Assembly (NCBI RefSeq): GCF_000188295.1
Contig: NZ_GL831112.1
Location: 1,182,132 to 1,239,546, forward strand
Length of the DNA stretch: 57,415 nucleotides
Reading direction: 5' to 3'
Source of the DNA: Streptococcus vestibularis ATCC 49124
GTDB taxonomy: Bacteria; Bacillota; Bacilli; Lactobacillales; Streptococcaceae
Notes under the pieces: generated by a model
The model's input: only the letters and a program-made list of their open reading frames with translations
Told to the model about the DNA's origin: nothing
Database searches by the model: none
Shown here: piece by piece, positions 54,348-57,415 of the stretch
Position numbering within the stretch: the stretch's first letter is position 1
How the letters are laid out: every line of letters begins with the position of its first letter
Translations under genes and position numbers: made by a program

Positions 54348-54659
54348 TTACTTAATTTTGTGTTTGTTCATTTTTTCTTCAAAAATAGCTGTCATGATTT
54401 TACGCAACTCTTCTCTCTCTTTTTCAGGAAGGTCCCCTTGGCGCTTAGCCACTGCATAGAGCTCAGGATATTGCTTGGCTACACGCTCTACTGTCTTAGT
54501 CGTCGCATGGCCTCTTACAAAGAAAGGAATGCGTTTAATCCATTCTAGCGGTACCAAGTCAAGCAACTTCTTCGCAGCTTCCTTGTCAGAAATCTCAGCT
54601 GTACTCAACCCTTGGTTGATTTGTTCTTGTTCTTTTTCAGTAAAATCTTTTAATTTCAT
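54348..54659 (-). CDS. unknown small helical protein
   Basis: 103 aa, basic and mostly helical: MKLKDFTEKEQEQINQGLSTAEISDKEAAKKLLDLVPLEWIKRIPFFVRGHATTKTVERVAKQYPELYAVAKRQGDLPEKEREELRKIMTAIFEEKMNKHKIK. Cytosolic, no motif recognised. GAGGA ribosome site before ATG; strong terminator just after the stop. Context gives no clue. Confidence 0.7.
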   Translation of the reverse strand: MKLKDFTEKEQEQINQGLSTAEISDKEAAKKLLDLVPLEWIKRIPFFVRGHATTKTVERVAKQYPELYAVAKRQGDLPEKEREELRKIMTAIFEEKMNKHKIK

Positions 54660-54800
54660 TACTAATTCCTCTTAATCTTTATATAGTAGATTTTACACTC
54701 TTACATGAGATTATACAACTGATTGGGACTGATGAGACAAGGGATTGACTAGCTCATGTGTCATGTTTCTACCCTACTCAAACTTTCGTTGCACGTTAAC

Positions 54801-55640
54801 CTAGTCCATATCCACCCATTTGCCATTGTCCATGATAAAGGGTTTGGCTAGACCCGGTCCGGTGTAGTCCTTGTACTTGGTTGTGAGATACTTGTAGCAG
54901 TCCTTCTTGCTAGCAAATTTAATGGCTTGGTAGGGCTCTTCGAAGGTCAACTTTTCAACAAATAAGTAGCCATCCGTCGTTGGAACTAAGACGCCAACAT
55001 GACCAACAAAAAGAGAATCTCCGTCCAGATTATCATGGACAACAACCGACAGCATACATGCCTTGTCATCAAAGGTGAACTGCTTGTAGTAATCTTCCAT
55101 ATGTTTGGCGTGAACCTTGACATCTTGGGTAGGTTCAGTCTTAACCCTTGAAAAGAGAATTTCAAAGTTTGCCTGCTCCTTGGCATCAAAAATCTTGCCC
55201 TTGTCAATGGCATCCTTATCTTGGAAAAGGAGCTCACTATCACTTTTGACTTGAGGAATCTTTATTTTTCCTTTCAGTAGCATGTAAGTGTTAATACGGC
55301 AGTTGGTACCGATAAAGTCACCATGCTTGGCTGTCCACAGGCTACTGATTTTTTCCACATCATAGTCGGTTTTAGTAAATGGTTTAAAATCTTCAGTTAA
55401 ACCAACAGAACCAACGGTGTCATTATAATCCTTGACCAGATTGATAAAGCTATCCACACTCCCCTCGTCCAAATGTTTCGAGAGAATAGAACGCACCTCA
55501 CTAATACTGGCCTTACTATTAAGGTTGGAGTAGCTTGGCTGCTCCTCCTTTTTGTGGATATGTGCAAAAACTGCTAGACCAATAAGTAGCAGGTTAGAGA
55601 TAGTTAAAAGAATTAGCGTCTGTTTTTTCAAAATTTTCAT
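54801..55640 (-). CDS. DUF4300 family exported protein
   Basis: 279 aa. N-terminal signal anchor (LILLTISNLLLIGLAVFAH), then the DUF4300 domain: NLNSKASISEVRSILSKHLDEGSVDSFINLVKDYNDTVGSVGLTEDFKPFTKTDYDVEKISSLWTAKHGDFIGTNCRINTYMLLK, then DKACMLSVVVHDNLDGDSLFVGHVGVLVPTTDGYLFVEKL. The Cys-His-Asp arrangement (FIGTNCRIN...VGHVGVL) recalls papain-like folds, a guess. AAGGAGG precedes the ATG. Confidence 0.85.
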   Translation of the reverse strand: MKILKKQTLILLTISNLLLIGLAVFAHIHKKEEQPSYSNLNSKASISEVRSILSKHLDEGSVDSFINLVKDYNDTVGSVGLTEDFKPFTKTDYDVEKISSLWTAKHGDFIGTNCRINTYMLLKGKIKIPQVKSDSELLFQDKDAIDKGKIFDAKEQANFEILFSRVKTEPTQDVKVHAKHMEDYYKQFTFDDKACMLSVVVHDNLDGDSLFVGHVGVLVPTTDGYLFVEKLTFEEPYQAIKFASKKDCYKYLTTKYKDYTGPGLAKPFIMDNGKWVDMD

Positions 55641-55708
55641 AGGCGCCTCCTTGGCTTCATTATATCAGATTTTGTGGACTCCTCCTTCTCAAAACGCTCC
55701 TCCACAAG

Positions 55709-55732
55709 AAAAAAGCCTCGTTACCAAGACTT
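55709..55732 (-). terminator. terminator after the DUF4767 gene
   Basis: Minus strand AAGTCTTG, GTAA loop, CGAGGCTT (two G-U pairs), TTTTTC. Confidence 0.6.
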
Positions 55733-55774
55733 TCTTCACTTTTTCAAATTTTTCTTTTCTAGTCTCTCAGACCT

Positions 55775-57013
55775 TCACTTGTCATTCACAATATTGGCGA
55801 AGGCTTCTTGAATGTCCTTGTTATTAGTTGGATACATGTAATACATGTTTTCGGGATTACCTTGATTTTGCATGGAAACTAGGACTACTGGTTGACCTTT
55901 ATGGATGGTGAAATGGTAGAGAATCATGGCTGAGCCTGCATAACCGTAACTGTCTACGATGATATAGTCCGCTGTCCCTGTACCGTCGTCTGAGAAGGCA
56001 ACATCTACCTTTTGTTGGTTGGTCATTGGGGCATTCTGTTCGGTCTTTTCTCCTACAGTGATGCGGTTATTTTTAGCAAAACTCATGGCACCATAGAAAT
56101 CGTCACTTCCGTTTGGTGTTAACCTTCTATAACTTTCTTGATTCATCTTGTGGCCAAACTCTACCATATAACTAGCAAGCTTGGCAGCCTTGTCACTATT
56201 CCAAAGGGCAGTTGTATTGGTTGGGCTATTCTGGCTAGATTGGCTCTTGCTTTTCACTCTGTAATAGGACGTGTAAACCACTCCTGGTCCAGCGAACTCT
56301 GGAATTTGAACCAAACGATCTGTGTCTTTGACAGAATTGTCCGGAGACGGTGCCGCTTGGTTGGCTGGCACAGGGACAAAGGGATTAACCCCATGACCTG
56401 GACTATTGTCCGCAAAATAGAACATGGGTTGACCTTTGAAATCCTTAATAACAGTCTTACCATCAGTGCTTCCCGTCTCCTCAGACTTTGTGAGGCCAGA
56501 TTTTGTAATAGTCACAACATGACCACTGTCAGACACCCAATCTCCTTCGATGCTCGAAAAATCACCATTTCGAATGGCTTCCACATCCATAGCAGGTATT
56601 TTGGCCACCGATGAAGCACTCTGACTTTGAGAACTATAGCTTGAAGACGTCTCAGAAGCTTTAGAACTCGATTGCTTAGACTTGTCTAAGGAAAATGTCT
56701 GACTGTTAGATGAGGCCACCGTGAGGGATGGTTGCTTTTGGGTTTGTAAGTTGTGAGAATGCCAGACAAAAATTACCCCACCACCAAGAAGCGTCACACA
56801 AAAAACCGCAACGATTGATGCTACTACCTTATGAGTCGCCACAAACTGACTCAAGCTTTCCCAAAATCCCTTTTTAGATGCTGGCAACAAGGCTTCAACT
56901 TCTGCTCGATTGGCTAAGAGACTACCATTTTGTATCGCCTCGTCAACCTCTGTCATCTTTGGGCGACGTCCATAAATCTTCATAAAATAGGTTAACCATT
57001 CTTCTGCTTTCAT
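55775..57013 (-). CDS. membrane-anchored DUF6287/DUF4767 protein
   Basis: 412 aa. Cytosolic N-terminus about 1-60 (MKAEEWLTYFMKIYGRRPKMTEVDEAIQNG), a membrane helix about 66-86 (VASIVAVFCVTLLGGGVIFVW), Ser/Gln linker, DUF6287 motif (MDVEAIRNGDFSSIEGDWVSDSGHVVTITKSGL) and a C-terminal DUF4767 domain (LWNSDKAAKLASYMVEFGHKMNQESYRRLTPNGSDDFYGA...YMYPTNNKDIQEAFANIVND). Found in lactic acid bacteria; role unknown, perhaps envelope sensing. ATG at 57013 follows AAGGAG; the frame starts seven codons earlier. Confidence 0.85.
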   Translation of the reverse strand: MKAEEWLTYFMKIYGRRPKMTEVDEAIQNGSLLANRAEVEALLPASKKGFWESLSQFVATHKVVASIVAVFCVTLLGGGVIFVWHSHNLQTQKQPSLTVASSNSQTFSLDKSKQSSSKASETSSSYSSQSQSASSVAKIPAMDVEAIRNGDFSSIEGDWVSDSGHVVTITKSGLTKSEETGSTDGKTVIKDFKGQPMFYFADNSPGHGVNPFVPVPANQAAPSPDNSVKDTDRLVQIPEFAGPGVVYTSYYRVKSKSQSSQNSPTNTTALWNSDKAAKLASYMVEFGHKMNQESYRRLTPNGSDDFYGAMSFAKNNRITVGEKTEQNAPMTNQQKVDVAFSDDGTGTADYIIVDSYGYAGSAMILYHFTIHKGQPVVLVSMQNQGNPENMYYMYPTNNKDIQEAFANIVNDK

Positions 57014-57086
57014 TGCATCTCCTTTTTGAAGCATAATAGTTCCATTGTAGCATAAATTAGAAATTCGTGTTGATTTGGTAGAAAAG

Positions 57087-57114
57087 AAAAAACTGCAAGC
57101 AAGTTGTTGCAGTT
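57087..57114 (-). terminator. terminator after the YSIRK remnant
   Basis: AACTGCAA/TTGCAGTT stem (57091-57098, 57107-57114) followed on the minus strand by TTTTTTC. Confidence 0.7.
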
Positions 57115-57133
57115 AGTGTTATAGACTGAGTCA

Positions 57134-57388
57134 CTATTTCTGAGTATGGCCAAGCCTCTTAAGATAAGTATAGCCTAAATAGAAAAAGAAAAGCACTAGT
57201 GGTAGTATCTACTGTAGTAGCAGGTTGAGTTGGTGAAACATTTGTTGAAGTTGTTGTACTTTCTGCAACTGGTGCCGCTGTTGTTTGGTCAGCATGTGCG
57301 ACTTGAGCGTTTGCCATATAGGCACAGCCAATCAAGACAGATGCTACACCAAAAGCGTATTTGCGAATTGAGTAGCGTTGTTTTTCAT
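57134..57388 (-). pseudogene. collapsed YSIRK-type surface protein gene
   Basis: The ATG at 57386-57388 follows AGAGG, but its frame ends after 14 codons. In the next frame an unmistakable YSIRK signal peptide reads KQRYSIRKYAFGVASVLIGCAYMANAQVAHADQTTAAPVAEST, so one A was lost from the A-run after the ATG. The mature part then runs into LFFFYLGYTYLKRLGHTQK in a third frame, like a C-terminal membrane tail. Most of the surface protein is deleted. Its start region leaves the window a few bases on. Confidence 0.8.
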
Positions 57389-57415
57389 GATGTTTTTACC
57401 TCTTACATTCTTCAA

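Overview
This window looks like a chromosomal segment of a salivarius-group streptococcus, most likely Streptococcus thermophilus. The main pointers are a CRISPR1-type II-A locus whose repeat, leader, tracrRNA and Cas9 N-terminus match what I recall of the S. thermophilus CRISPR1 system, streptococcal families (DUF3270, DUF4300, SPJ_0845-type, DUF4767), low GC, and many recently broken genes, which is typical of the dairy species. S. salivarius or S. vestibularis cannot be excluded from sequence reading alone.

Layout. 1-7.4 kb: housekeeping genes on the minus strand: sodA, holA, ppc (TTG start), a leaderless-looking ECF S-component gene coupled to a DUF4430 lipoprotein gene, and lemA-htpX. 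7.5-8.4 kb: gene-poor stretch with a small degraded ORF. 8.4-18.1 kb: a minus-strand defence and addiction block: a Rpn-like PD-(D/E)XK protein, a HigB/RelE-type toxin with an XRE-ImmA antitoxin, and a type I restriction operon hsdR-hsdM-hsdS that continues into two unrecognised genes, one soluble and one with four membrane segments. 18.2-24.6 kb: SDR dehydrogenase, DUF2974 hydrolase, Pr6Pr membrane protein, a broken Cof-type phosphatase gene, PAS-like protein, GH25 muramidase, ybaK and a histidine phosphatase. 24.7-33.7 kb: broken coiled-coil gene, HAD phosphatase with a long leader, secreted LysM protein, lysS, two more broken genes, mntH, YdbC-like protein, bioY behind a BirA-like operator. 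33.7-42.6 kb: CHY zinc-finger protein, two U32 proteins (tRNA U34 hydroxylation pair), DUF3270, the hprK-lgt-DUF948-ytxH run, and tex-sprT-pspC. 42.7-44.8 kb: a structured leader before a 43-aa SPJ_0845-like gene, then a DUF318 permease and a TIGR03943 partner. 44.8-51.4 kb: CRISPR array (10 repeats, 9 spacers, one spacer duplicated), csn2, cas2, cas1, tracrRNA, cas9. 51.5-57.4 kb: YpmS-like protein, two neighbouring genes broken only by in-frame stops, small lipoprotein, small proteins, DUF4300 and DUF6287/DUF4767 surface proteins, and the collapsed remnant of a YSIRK surface protein.

Functionally the window combines two antiphage systems (type I restriction and type II-A CRISPR) with ordinary metabolism (anaplerosis by Ppc, oxidative stress by SodA and MntH, carbon control by HprK, lipoprotein maturation by Lgt). 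The least explained pieces are the two-gene tail of the hsd operon and the repeated, hairpin-rich leader at 42735-42921. Family names are from recognition of motifs and remembered sequences; no search was run.
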